Position numbers and translations under genes: made by a program. The notes below the pieces were generated by a model. The model ran no database searches. It was not told the origin of the DNA and saw only the letters and a list, made by a program, of their open reading frames with translations. From positions 563,887-627,886 of the forward strand of contig NZ_FONH01000002.1 in assembly GCF_900112865.1 (NCBI RefSeq): DNA of 64,000 nucleotides, given 5' to 3'. The stretch's first letter is position 1, and every line of letters starts with the position of its first letter. Below are positions 7,821 through 16,264 of the stretch, piece by piece. Origin of the DNA: Dyella marensis (lineage in GTDB: Bacteria; Pseudomonadota; Gammaproteobacteria; Xanthomonadales; Rhodanobacteraceae).

Positions 7821-10034
7821 TCAGCGCGCCAGGATTTCGTCGACGAACGTCCAGGTATGGCGCTCGTCTTCCGCCGGATGGCGGGTCAATTCGATACGCA
7901 GATAGCGTGCGCTGAACGGCCGGGAGGCCGTATAGGCCACACGCTGTATATGGCCCACGTGGTCGCGCTCGATCGGCTTGATCTTCACCTCGCGCAGGGT
8001 GGTCCAGTGCTTGCCGTCCGCAGAGGCGGCGAAGCGCACCTTGCGCGGCCACCAGATCCACGATTCGTCCTGCTGCAGCACGCCGACGCTGACCTCGTGC
8101 AGCTCGGTGACGCTGCCCAGGTCCAGGCTCAATTTGGGGTCCTGCTCTTCCCAGCCGAGCCATGCGCCGTTCTTGAACTCCACGCCTCCCAGCAGGCCGT
8201 CGGTGAGCGTCGCCGCGCCATGGCCGCTATAGGCGGCGTCAGGGGCAGGATCGGTGCTGGCGGCGGCGCCGAAGGCGGCGCTGCGCTCGAGCTGGAACGA
8301 GCGCGGATGGTCGTAGGCGCGACCGCGGCGGAACGGCACGATGCGCAGCGTGCCGGGTTGTTTCAAGTCCAATACATCCGTGAACGAAGGCGATGCCGCC
8401 GTGGGCTCGCTGCCGTCGGTCGTGTAGTGGCTGACGACGTCGTCGAAGCCGCGCTGCGCGCTCACCCGCCAGCCGTCGTGCGCGGCATTGGCGCTGACCG
8501 CGTAAGCGGCCGTGTCGCGGTCTTCCGGCGCATACGCCACCTGCCAGGCGTCCAGGCGCGGGTATTGCGCGGCCAGGCGCTGGTGGAAATCCGCATAGGC
8601 GGCGGCGTCCGCCGTGCCGCCGCGCCACAGCCGTTCGGCGAAGGCAAGCAGGCGCGGGTACAGGCGCTGCTCGGCGTTCAGCGGATCGGCGCGCTCGCTC
8701 CACAACGGGGCCTCGGCGCCGAGCACCTGCTTGCTCTGCGCGAAGTCGGCATTGCCCAGCGGATCGACCAGGTAGAGCTTCTCCACGGTCAGCCGCGTCA
8801 GCGGCGAGTCGAGGTAGTACGGGCTGGCGTTGATCACCCGGTTGCCATTGGCGAACGCCTTGCCCAATCCGGCATCGCCGCGCCAGACCTCGACCACCGC
8901 GGCAGGGTCCACGCCGCCTTCGAGGACCTCGTCCCAGCCGATCATGGTCTTGCCCTTGCCGGCCAGGTACACCTGCATGCGCCGGATGAAGTAGCTCTGC
9001 AGGCCGGCCTCGTTCTCCAGGCCCTGCTCGCGGATCAGCTTGTCGCAGTCCTCGCAGTGGCTCCACGCACCGGCCGGCACTTCGTCGCCGCCGATGTGCA
9101 CGTACGGCGACGGGAACAGCGGCAGCACTTCGTCCAGCACGTTCTGCAGGAACACGTAGACGTTCTCGTCCGCCGGGCAGAACACGTCGCTGAACACGCC
9201 CCAGCCGGTCGGCACCGCGATCGGCTTCTTCGCGCAGGACAGCTCCGGGTAGGCCGCGACCGCCGCCGAGCTGTGGCCCGGCATCTCGATCTCGGGAATC
9301 ACCATGATGTTGCGCTGGCGCGCGTACTCCACGACTTCGCGGATCTGCTCCTGCGTGTAGAAACCGCCGTAGCGGCTGCCGTCGGCCTCGGTGCGCCAGG
9401 CGCCGACCTCGGTGAGCTTGGGATAGCGCTTGATCTCGATGCGCCAGCCCTGGTCCTCGGTGAGATGCCAGCGGAACACGTTGAGCTTGTAGTAGCTCAT
9501 CAGGTCCAACTGCTTCTTGACGAAGGACACCGGATAGAAATGCCGGCCCACGTCGAGCATGTGGCCGCGATAGCCGAACGCCGGAGCGTCCTCGATGCGC
9601 ACCGTTGGTATCGTTACCTTGGCCGACCCGGAAGCATCCGGCGGGAGCAGCTGGCGCAGCGTCTGCACGCCCCAGAACAGGCCCTGGTCGGTGGACGCGC
9701 GGATCTCGATGCCGCGCGGCGTGACCTCCAGGCGATAGGCTTCCTCGCCGGCCAGCGCCGGATCCAGGCGCAGCGCGATGCGGCGGCCCTTGCCCGCCAT
9801 GTGCAGGTCGATGCCGGCCTGCGCCTCGACGGCGTCGTGCAGGAACGCGGCGATCTCCTTCGAGCGCGCATCGGCCGGCGCCTCGATGCCGACCTTCGGG
9901 TCCAGCACGAAGCTGCCCTTGCCCTCTTCCACGTGCTGCGGATACGGCACCAGCGCCAGCCCGGCATGCGCGAACGCAGCCCAGGCCAGGGCTACCACGG
10001 CCACGCCACAGCGCAGGACGTTAGCCTTCCTCAT
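7821..10034 (-). CDS. GH20 beta-N-acetylhexosaminidase
   Basis: 737 residues. Start taken at MRKANVLRC, which begins a signal peptide (cleavage about AFAHA) and gives an ATGA overlap with the GH18 stop upstream. Residues 25-145 are the GH20b-like N-terminal domain, 150-500 the catalytic barrel with the GHMLDVGRHF and FRWHLTEDQGWR blocks, and the catalytic pair Asp317-Glu318 in HIGGDEVP. The C-terminal 230 residues include a chitobiase-type stretch (YTTDGSEPT) and a beta-rich end resembling a carbohydrate-binding domain. It would remove terminal GlcNAc or GalNAc. Together with GH18 it supplies GlcNAc from N-glycan antennae and the chitobiose core. Confidence 0.94.
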   Translation of the reverse strand: MRKANVLRCGVAVVALAWAAFAHAGLALVPYPQHVEEGKGSFVLDPKVGIEAPADARSKEIAAFLHDAVEAQAGIDLHMAGKGRRIALRLDPALAGEEAYRLEVTPRGIEIRASTDQGLFWGVQTLRQLLPPDASGSAKVTIPTVRIEDAPAFGYRGHMLDVGRHFYPVSFVKKQLDLMSYYKLNVFRWHLTEDQGWRIEIKRYPKLTEVGAWRTEADGSRYGGFYTQEQIREVVEYARQRNIMVIPEIEMPGHSSAAVAAYPELSCAKKPIAVPTGWGVFSDVFCPADENVYVFLQNVLDEVLPLFPSPYVHIGGDEVPAGAWSHCEDCDKLIREQGLENEAGLQSYFIRRMQVYLAGKGKTMIGWDEVLEGGVDPAAVVEVWRGDAGLGKAFANGNRVINASPYYLDSPLTRLTVEKLYLVDPLGNADFAQSKQVLGAEAPLWSERADPLNAEQRLYPRLLAFAERLWRGGTADAAAYADFHQRLAAQYPRLDAWQVAYAPEDRDTAAYAVSANAAHDGWRVSAQRGFDDVVSHYTTDGSEPTAASPSFTDVLDLKQPGTLRIVPFRRGRAYDHPRSFQLERSAAFGAAASTDPAPDAAYSGHGAATLTDGLLGGVEFKNGAWLGWEEQDPKLSLDLGSVTELHEVSVGVLQQDESWIWWPRKVRFAASADGKHWTTLREVKIKPIERDHVGHIQRVAYTASRPFSARYLRIELTRHPAEDERHTWTFVDEILAR

Positions 10035-11077
10035 CGCGTGGCCTCCGGCAGCTCGTCCCATACTTTCGGATCCTCGGCGCCCAGCACCCACGAGCAATAG
10101 CCCTGCAGCCCATATTGCTTGACCAGCGCCACGCGGTCGCGGAAGGCGCGCGCATCGGGCAGGAACACCCATTCGCGCATGCCGTCGCGGTAGAACCAGA
10201 ACCAGCTTTCGTGCTCCACCGGATCCCACTGGATGGTGGCGCCGTACTGCCTGGCCAGCGGGAAAGACTCGTCCGCGTCGATGTAGGCGGCGGCGATGTT
10301 CGATTCCTCCTTGCCGTCCTCGCGGCGCGGATCCGCCGTGTACCAGTGGTAGCCATAGGTGGCGATGCCGACCGAGAGCTTGTCCTTCGGCACCAGGGTC
10401 AGCGCGTACTCCAGGTGCTGCACCGTCCACGGCATGCCGCCCACCGGGCCCGGCGTGGTCCAGCGCGTGTGCTGGTCGTAGGTCATCAGGCAGATCAGGT
10501 CGGCCGACTGGCCCAGCGCCTTGAGGTCGTAGGCACCGCGCCAGTACTTCCACATCCACTGCGCGAAACCGCCGCCGCCGGCGTAGCCCGGAGCGTTCGG
10601 CACCACCGCGATGGACAGCTGCAGGCCGTGCTTGTGCAGCGCCTCGGCGGTCTGCTTCGTCATCAGGCTGAGCGCGTCGCGGTCGTTCCAGTCGATGTTC
10701 TCGAAATCGAACTGGAAGCCGAGATAGCCGTGCCTGGTGCCCTGCTCCACCAGCGCGGCGATCATCGCCTTCTTCGCCGCCTCGTCGTGCAGCAGCTGGT
10801 GGAACTTGTCGCGCAGCCCGCCGGCCGAGAGGATCGGCATCACCGGCATGCGGTGCTGCCTGGCCAGCTGCATCACCAGCGGATTGGGCTCGCCGGAGAC
10901 CAGGCCGCTTTCGTCCACGTGATACCAGGTCGGCACCACCACGCCGATCTTGTCGGCATGCGCCTCGAACGAGGCCATCGATTTGGGCGTGCCCATCAGA
11001 TAGAACATCGCGCCGGGAATGCGCGCGCAGGCCAGCGCGGGGGCCAGCAGCAAGGCGAGGAAGAACAGGCGCCGCAT
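10031..11077 (-). CDS. GH18 family glycosidase, endo-beta-N-acetylglucosaminidase-like
   Basis: 348 residues with a short signal peptide ending about ACA (residue 18). The GH18 active-site strand reads YLGFQFDFENIDW: Asp124 and the catalytic Glu126 are present, while the two earlier Asp positions of the classical DxxDxDxE motif are Leu119 and Gln122, a pattern seen in GH18 members related to YaaH/ENGase-like proteins. MTYDQHT and a Trp near the C-terminus (YCSWVLGAED) fit the barrel. Both ends overlap neighbours by four bases (ATGA), so it is a middle gene of a tightly coupled operon. With GH2, GH20, GH29 and GH125 around it, cleavage within the chitobiose core is likely; a peptidoglycan or chitin role is the alternative. 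Confidence 0.85.
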   Translation of the reverse strand: MRRLFFLALLLAPALACARIPGAMFYLMGTPKSMASFEAHADKIGVVVPTWYHVDESGLVSGEPNPLVMQLARQHRMPVMPILSAGGLRDKFHQLLHDEAAKKAMIAALVEQGTRHGYLGFQFDFENIDWNDRDALSLMTKQTAEALHKHGLQLSIAVVPNAPGYAGGGGFAQWMWKYWRGAYDLKALGQSADLICLMTYDQHTRWTTPGPVGGMPWTVQHLEYALTLVPKDKLSVGIATYGYHWYTADPRREDGKEESNIAAAYIDADESFPLARQYGATIQWDPVEHESWFWFYRDGMREWVFLPDARAFRDRVALVKQYGLQGYCSWVLGAEDPKVWDELPEATR

Positions 11078-12732
11078 CACTTGCTCCCCAGCTCGATACG
11101 CAACACGTACACGTATTCGCCGACCGGCTTGGCCGGCAAGGTCAGGTGCAGGCCGTCGTCGGCCTGCTTGAACGGCACGGACTTGCCGTTGGCGAGCAGG
11201 GTCACCGACTTCACGCCGTCTTCCGCCTTCAGCGCATGGATCACCGCCTTGCCGTCCGCCGGCCAGGCCAGCTCGATCGCGTAGAGCCTGTTGCCGTGCC
11301 TGGTGAAGCGGAAGTCCTGCGCGGTGAACGGCTTGGTCTTGGTTTCCTGGAACGATCCGCCCTGGACCTCGGTCGGACCTTCGCCGAACTGGCGCCACGG
11401 CGTGGTGCCATAGACCGCCTCGCCATTGGTCTTCAGCCAGCGGCCGATCGAGCGCAGGGTGTCCTGCGCGGCCTGCGGGATGCTGCCGTCTCCGCGCGGG
11501 CCGATGTTGAGCAGCAGGTTGCCGTTCTTGCTCACCACGTCGACCAGCAGCTGGATCAGCTCCTGCGGCTGCTTGTAGGTGTCGTGCTCGACGTAGCCCC
11601 AGGAGTCGTTGCTGATCGAGGTATCGGTCTGCCAATGGGTGGGATTGATGCCGGTGAGGCGGCCGCGCTCCACGTCGTAGGTGCCGGCGCCGTCGGCGAA
11701 CTCGCCGAACTTGTAATTGACCACCACGCCGCCGCGCGTCGCGCCCTGGTTGTAGTAGTAGGCCAGCATCTTCGGCAGCGAGTTGCGGAAGGTGGGATGG
11801 CCGATCCACCAGTCGAAGTAGATGAGGTCCGGGTGGTAGTCGTCGATCAGCTCGGTGGTGCGCGCCAGCCAGTCGTCGAGCCAGGCCTGCGAGACGTAGG
11901 TGAAGTCGCCGGAGAGGTTGTCGCTGTCCGGGCCGCTCATGCGCAGCTGCGCGGGGCCGTAGAACTCGGCGTACTTCGGATCGTTGACGTCGGAAGCGAA
12001 CTCGCGGCCGTTGCCCATGAACCAGTCGTGCTCGGCGCGATGCGAGGAAAGGCCGAAATGCAGGCCCTCGGCGCGGATCGCCTTGGCCAGCTGGCCGATC
12101 ACGTCGCGCCTGGGGCCCATCTTTACCGCAGTCCAGTCGCTGAGCTTGGAGTCGTACATGGCGAAGCCGTCATGGTGCTCGGCCACCGGCACCACGTAGC
12201 GCGCGCCGGCTTCGCGGAACAGCCTGGCCCATGCCGCCGGATCGAACTTCTCCGCCTTGAACATCGGGATGAAGTCCTTGTAGCCGAACTTCGCCTGCGG
12301 CCCGTAGGTGGCCACGTGGTGGGCGAACTCCTTGCTGCCCTGCACGTACATGTTGCGCGAATACCACTCGCTGCCGAACGCGGGCACCGAGTACACGCCC
12401 CAGTGGATGAAGATGCCGAACTTGGCGTCGTCGTACCACGCCGGCGAGTGATAAGCCTGCAGCGACGCCCAGTCGGCGCGGAACGGGCCGGCGCCGTCGC
12501 CCTTCTCCACTTCCGCCAGCAGCGCCTGGCGCTGCGGCTCGAACTTGGCGCTGGCCTGCTGCCAGATCTCGCTGTTGCGCCGCGGGCTCTGCGTCTTGGC
12601 GGTGGGCGCAGTGGGCGCGGTGGCGTCCTGGGCGTGCGCGGCGAAGCCGGCGCAGGCGCACAGCAATGCGACGGCTAAACGCCAGCGCAGCGGGCGCGGC
12701 TCAGTGCAGTTCGATGCGATAGGCATGGGCAT
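11077..12732 (-). CDS. GH29 alpha-L-fucosidase (second copy)
   Basis: 551 residues with an N-terminal region MPMPIASNC followed by a signal peptide (VALLCACAGFAAHAQ). The barrel has FGIFIHWGVYSVPAFG at 105-120, EHHDGFAMYDS at 185-195, and the nucleophile Asp307 in LIYFDWWIGH. It is about 100 residues longer than the other GH29 protein and ends in a small beta domain (VPFKQADDGLHLTLPA near 519-534) instead of an F5/8 domain; it resembles the broad-specificity branch with an Asp-containing IYFDWW motif. Its ATG lies 32 bases inside the preceding small ORF, whose C-terminus is homologous to this protein's C-terminus. Probably releases core or antennary fucose from the imported glycan. Confidence 0.93.
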   Translation of the reverse strand: MPMPIASNCTEPRPLRWRLAVALLCACAGFAAHAQDATAPTAPTAKTQSPRRNSEIWQQASAKFEPQRQALLAEVEKGDGAGPFRADWASLQAYHSPAWYDDAKFGIFIHWGVYSVPAFGSEWYSRNMYVQGSKEFAHHVATYGPQAKFGYKDFIPMFKAEKFDPAAWARLFREAGARYVVPVAEHHDGFAMYDSKLSDWTAVKMGPRRDVIGQLAKAIRAEGLHFGLSSHRAEHDWFMGNGREFASDVNDPKYAEFYGPAQLRMSGPDSDNLSGDFTYVSQAWLDDWLARTTELIDDYHPDLIYFDWWIGHPTFRNSLPKMLAYYYNQGATRGGVVVNYKFGEFADGAGTYDVERGRLTGINPTHWQTDTSISNDSWGYVEHDTYKQPQELIQLLVDVVSKNGNLLLNIGPRGDGSIPQAAQDTLRSIGRWLKTNGEAVYGTTPWRQFGEGPTEVQGGSFQETKTKPFTAQDFRFTRHGNRLYAIELAWPADGKAVIHALKAEDGVKSVTLLANGKSVPFKQADDGLHLTLPAKPVGEYVYVLRIELGSK

Positions 12733-12895
12733 GCAGTCCTGTGGGGGCAGTGGGGAGGCGCAAGTGCAGGCCGTCCGCCTGCTGCTCGAAGGGGATGTCG
12801 GCGCAAGCCGCCAGCGGCGTGGCGCGCGCGTCGGCCGCGCCGGATGCGAGCAGCGCGAGCGCCAGTGCGCCGGGACGAACCAGGGATGCCTGCAT
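12701..12895 (-). pseudogene. Internally deleted GH29 remnant (64 codons: signal peptide plus C-terminal tail)
   Basis: An uninterrupted 64-codon ORF starts by TGATG overlap with the glucokinase stop. Its first 22 residues are signal-peptide-like (LALALLASGAADA). Its last 31 residues, IPFEQQADGLHLRLPTAP... ending YRIELH, align with the end of the GH29 protein just downstream (VPFKQADDGLHLTLPAKP... ending LRIELG). The whole catalytic barrel is missing. The simplest reading is an ancient tandem GH29 duplicate that lost its middle by in-frame deletion. It may still be translated and may keep translational coupling from glk into the next gene. The alignment is by eye. Confidence 0.72.
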
Positions 12896-13887
12896 CAGCG
12901 GTTCGCCGGCCGGTCCAGCAACCAGCTGGCCGCGCCGATCACGCCGAGCTGGCCGTGATCGACCACGCGCACCGGCACGTTGTCCAGGAATGGGCGCATC
13001 ACGCCCTTGTCGAGGAAGCGCTCCAGGAAACTGCTGCCGCGCACATAGCCGGCGAGGCGGGACAGGAAGCCGCCGGCGAGGTAAATGCCGCCGGTGGCCT
13101 GGTACAGCATGGCCAGGTCGCCGGCGAAGGAACCCAGCCAGCCGCAGAACAGGTCCAGCGTTTCCCTGGCGCGCGGATCGCTGCCTTCGATGGCCGCGGC
13201 GGTCACCGCGGCAGGCTCCGCGCAGGCCGGCACCTTGCCCTGCTCGCGGCACAGCGCCTCGTACACGCGCAGCACGCCAGGCCCGGACAGCACGGCTTCG
13301 TACGAGATGTGCGTATCGCGCCCGGCGAGCAGGCGCATCACGTCCTGTTCGCGGCCCACCCGCGCAGCAAGTTGCATCTGGCCCGCTTCGCTGGGCAGCA
13401 CTACCGACGGCGAACCCGGCAGGCGCACGGCGGCACCCAGCCCGGTGCCCGGTCCCACCACCACGATGGGGCCGGGCGCCGAGGCGGCGCGCGCGGGGGC
13501 ATGCAGCAGCGGCGAACGCGCGGTGTCGATGTACGGCGCCGCATGCGTCAGGGCCACGAAATCGTTGAGCAGGTGCACTTCGTCCAGCCGCAACTCGGCG
13601 GCCAGCGCGGCCGGCTCGATGCGCCACGGCAGGCTTTCGTTGATCAGCACGCCTTCGTGCGCGCAGCCGGTGCAGGCCAGCACCAGCTCGCGCGGGCGCG
13701 AGCCGAGGCCGTCGAGGAAGGCGCGCACGATCGCGGCGAAGCTGGCGTGCTCGCCGCAGCGGAAGATCCGGTACGCCTGCACTACCGGGCCGCCGCCGCG
13801 GTTGCCCGGCGCCATCAGCGCCAGCCGCGCATGGGTGCCGCCGACGTCGGCGGCGAGGAACGGGCGGCGGCTGGCGTGCGCGGTCAT
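12895..13887 (-). CDS. glk: Glucokinase, bacterial Glk family
   Basis: 330 residues from MTAHASRRPF; a GGAAGG ribosome site lies ten bases upstream. The open frame extends to 14079 but the extra 64 residues are low-complexity and precede no better signal. ADVGGTHARLAL (about 13-24) is the first phosphate-binding loop of the Glk branch; HLLNDFVALTH carries the sugar-contacting Asn-Asp; GPGTGLGAA is the second phosphate loop; GGIYLAGGFLSRL is the adenosine region. The enzyme phosphorylates glucose with ATP in the cytoplasm. As first gene of the glycan operon it may act on a released hexose; whether it also accepts mannose or GlcNAc cannot be read from sequence. Confidence 0.9.
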   Translation of the reverse strand: MTAHASRRPFLAADVGGTHARLALMAPGNRGGGPVVQAYRIFRCGEHASFAAIVRAFLDGLGSRPRELVLACTGCAHEGVLINESLPWRIEPAALAAELRLDEVHLLNDFVALTHAAPYIDTARSPLLHAPARAASAPGPIVVVGPGTGLGAAVRLPGSPSVVLPSEAGQMQLAARVGREQDVMRLLAGRDTHISYEAVLSGPGVLRVYEALCREQGKVPACAEPAAVTAAAIEGSDPRARETLDLFCGWLGSFAGDLAMLYQATGGIYLAGGFLSRLAGYVRGSSFLERFLDKGVMRPFLDNVPVRVVDHGQLGVIGAASWLLDRPANR

Positions 13888-14311
13888 GGTGGGCGAGCCT
13901 TCCGATGTCGCGATGGGGGATGCGGGTGTACGGTCCGCCGCGGGAGGCGCGCCGTCCACGGGCCAGGCGGCGCCAGCGAACGCTGAAGTGGTTTCGTGCC
14001 GGTCCACGCCTAGCCTCCCCTTCATCCCCAGATGCCGCCGCAGCGGCGATGGCGCCGGCCAACGGAACGTCGCCGACATTCACCGGCGAACCGATGGTTC
14101 ATATTTACTTAGATCGTTTCAAGTCGCGTTGCAACACAAATTTCATCGTCCTTACGAACTGGCCGTATTCCACTTGTAAATACACATTTCATAGGTGCAC
14201 ACTGATTCGATACCCGGCGCGGGGCACGGAGAGGGGCGCGCGCATGGGCCAAAGTCCCCGCCAGGTCCGCCTTCGAGGCCGGCTCCGGGGGACGCTCAGC
14301 GGAGTTTCTGC
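13888..14311. promoter_or_regulatory. Divergent control region between the glycan operon and the fucose operon
   Basis: 424 bases without a gene. The part at 14095-14215 is markedly AT-richer than its surroundings and should hold both promoters. It contains two similar 12-13 base words, ACACAAATTTCAT at 14134-14146 and TACACATTTCAT at 14181-14192, in the same orientation and 47 bases apart. A related word, AGCAATTTCACC, sits between fucP and the iclR gene. These are candidate operator half-sites for a shared fucose regulator; no clear -35/-10 pair was found. Confidence 0.45.
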
Positions 14312-15340
14312 ATGGCTGATCCAGGCATTCCCAACCCGCACGGCGCCGGACGGCACGCGCCCCGGCGAGGCCCCGCGGTATCGCGGCTGGCCTTCGGCGG
14401 CGCCCCGATCGGCAACCTGTACGCCGGGGTGGACGAGACCATCGCCCGGCTGGCGGTGGAGCGCGCCTGGCAGCACGGCATCCGCCACTTCGACACCGCG
14501 CCCTACTACGGCTACGGCCTGGCCGAGCAGCGCCTGGGCGCCGCGCTGGCCGGCGTGCCGCGCGCCAGCTACACCCTGTCCACCAAGGTCGGTCGCCTGA
14601 TCGAGGACGCGCCCGGCCGCGATGCGCTGGCCGACGGCTTCGACGTGGCCGGCAAACGCGCGGTGTTCGACTACAGCCGCGACGGCGTGCGCCGCGCGGT
14701 GGACGCTAGCCTGCGCCGCCTGGGCGTGGAGCATGTCGACGTGCTGCTGCTGCACGACATCGGCGCCCTCACCCACGGCGCCGGGCATCCGCGCATCCTG
14801 CGCCAGGCCCTGGACGAGGCCCTGCCCGCGCTGGCCGAGCTGCGCGCGCAGGGCGTGTGCGGCGCGATCGGGCTGGGCGTGAACGAGGAAGCGGTCTGCC
14901 TGGAAGTGATGCCGCGCTTCGAGCTGGACGTGATCATGCTGGCCGGCCGCTACACCCTGTTCGAGCAGGAGCACGGCGCGCAGGTGATGGCCGAGGCCCT
15001 GCAGCGCGGCGTGTCGATCTTCGCCGCCGCGCCGTACAACTCCGGCCTGCTGGGCGGCGACCAGCCCGGCGACACCTACAACTACGCGCCCGCCGATGCC
15101 GCGGTGCGCGCGCGGGCGCAGCGCTTCTACGACGTCTGCGCCGAGGCCGGCGCCAGCGTCGGTGCCGCCGCGCTGCAGTTCCCGCTGTTCCATCCGGCCG
15201 TCGCCACCGTGGTGTGCGGCATGCGCACGCCGGCCGAGGCTGACGCCGCCGCCGCGCGGCGCGATACGGCGCTGCCCGAACAGCTGTGGCCGCGGCTGCG
15301 CGCCGCCGGCCTGCTGGGCGAGCATGCGGTGACGCCATGA
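14312..15340 (+). CDS. Aldo/keto reductase, probable L-fucose 1-dehydrogenase
   Basis: 342 residues. I chose the ATG at MADPGIPNPH because GGAG lies seven bases upstream; the frame continues to 14195 without family-like sequence. The aldo/keto reductase tetrad is visible: Asp and Tyr in HFDTAPYYGYG, Lys in STKVGR, His in LLLHDIG. The type is the D-threo-aldose/L-fucose dehydrogenase branch, which oxidises L-fucose at C1 with NAD(P)+ to L-fuconolactone. It is the first gene of a six-gene operon that carries out every later step of the non-phosphorylating pathway, which makes the substrate assignment strong. It overlaps the lactonase gene by ATGA. Confidence 0.87.
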   Translation: MADPGIPNPHGAGRHAPRRGPAVSRLAFGGAPIGNLYAGVDETIARLAVERAWQHGIRHFDTAPYYGYGLAEQRLGAALAGVPRASYTLSTKVGRLIEDAPGRDALADGFDVAGKRAVFDYSRDGVRRAVDASLRRLGVEHVDVLLLHDIGALTHGAGHPRILRQALDEALPALAELRAQGVCGAIGLGVNEEAVCLEVMPRFELDVIMLAGRYTLFEQEHGAQVMAEALQRGVSIFAAAPYNSGLLGGDQPGDTYNYAPADAAVRARAQRFYDVCAEAGASVGAAALQFPLFHPAVATVVCGMRTPAEADAAAARRDTALPEQLWPRLRAAGLLGEHAVTP

Positions 15341-16227
15341 ATCCGCTCCACGCCAGCGTAATCGACGCCCACCAGCACTACTGGCGCGTGCAGCGCGGCG
15401 ACTACGGCTGGCTGGCCGACGCGCCACACGTGCTGCGGCGCGACTTCCTGCCGTTCGAACTCGACCCGCACCGCGCCGCCGCCGGCGTAACGCGCGCGAT
15501 CCTGGTGCAGGCCGCACCGACCGAGGCGGAAACGCGCTTCCTGTTCGAACTGGCCCGCGCCGACCGCGCCGTGGCCGGCGTGGTCGGCTGGGTGGATTTC
15601 GAGGCGACCGACGTGGATGCGCGCATCGCCGCGCTGGTGCGCGACGGCGACGGCCTGTTGCTGGGCCTGCGCCCGATGGCGCAGGACATCGAGGACCCGC
15701 ACTGGCTGGCCCGTCCCGAACTCGACGCCGCCTTCGCCAGCCTGCAACGGCACGGCCTGGCCTTCGACGCCCTGGTGCGCCCGGACCAGTTGCCGGCGCT
15801 GCTCGCGCGGCTGGAACGCGAGCCGCAGCTGCGCGCCGTGCTCGACCATGGCGGCAAGCCGGCGATCGACGGCGTCGCCGGCTTCGACGCCTGGGCCGCG
15901 CCGATCGCCGCGCTGGCGCAGCGCAGCTCGCTGCAGTGCAAGTTCTCCGGCCTGCTCACCCAGCTGGCGCCGAACCTGCCGGAAAGCGCCTTGGCGCCCT
16001 ACGTCGAGCACCTGTTCGCCTGCTTCGGCCCGTCGCGCCTGCTGTGGGGCAGCGACTGGCCGGTGCTGACCCTGCGCGGCGACTACGCGCACTGGATCGA
16101 CCTGGCGCGCGCCTATGCGCACCGCCTCGCCCCCGGCCACGAGGCCGCGATCTTCGGCGGCAACGCCGCCGCCTTCTACCGCCTCGCGCCGACTTCCCAT
16201 CCGCACCGCAAGGAGATCACCTCATGA
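15337..16227 (+). CDS. L-fuconolactonase, amidohydrolase family
   Basis: 296 residues starting MNPLHASVIDAHQHYW; His12 and His14 form the HxH metal motif and WGSDWPVL near the C-terminus carries the conserved Asp. This is the amidohydrolase_2 (COG3618) type, whose studied members open L-fucono-1,5-lactone to L-fuconate. ATGA overlap with the dehydrogenase gene. At its 3' end another ATGA starts a 14-codon ORF (16224-16268) that ends just inside the next gene and may only serve coupling. Confidence 0.88.
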   Translation: MNPLHASVIDAHQHYWRVQRGDYGWLADAPHVLRRDFLPFELDPHRAAAGVTRAILVQAAPTEAETRFLFELARADRAVAGVVGWVDFEATDVDARIAALVRDGDGLLLGLRPMAQDIEDPHWLARPELDAAFASLQRHGLAFDALVRPDQLPALLARLEREPQLRAVLDHGGKPAIDGVAGFDAWAAPIAALAQRSSLQCKFSGLLTQLAPNLPESALAPYVEHLFACFGPSRLLWGSDWPVLTLRGDYAHWIDLARAYAHRLAPGHEAAIFGGNAAAFYRLAPTSHPHRKEITS

Positions 16228-16264
16228 TCGCTCGCCATCTTCGTTCCGCGTCGGAGCTGCCGGC

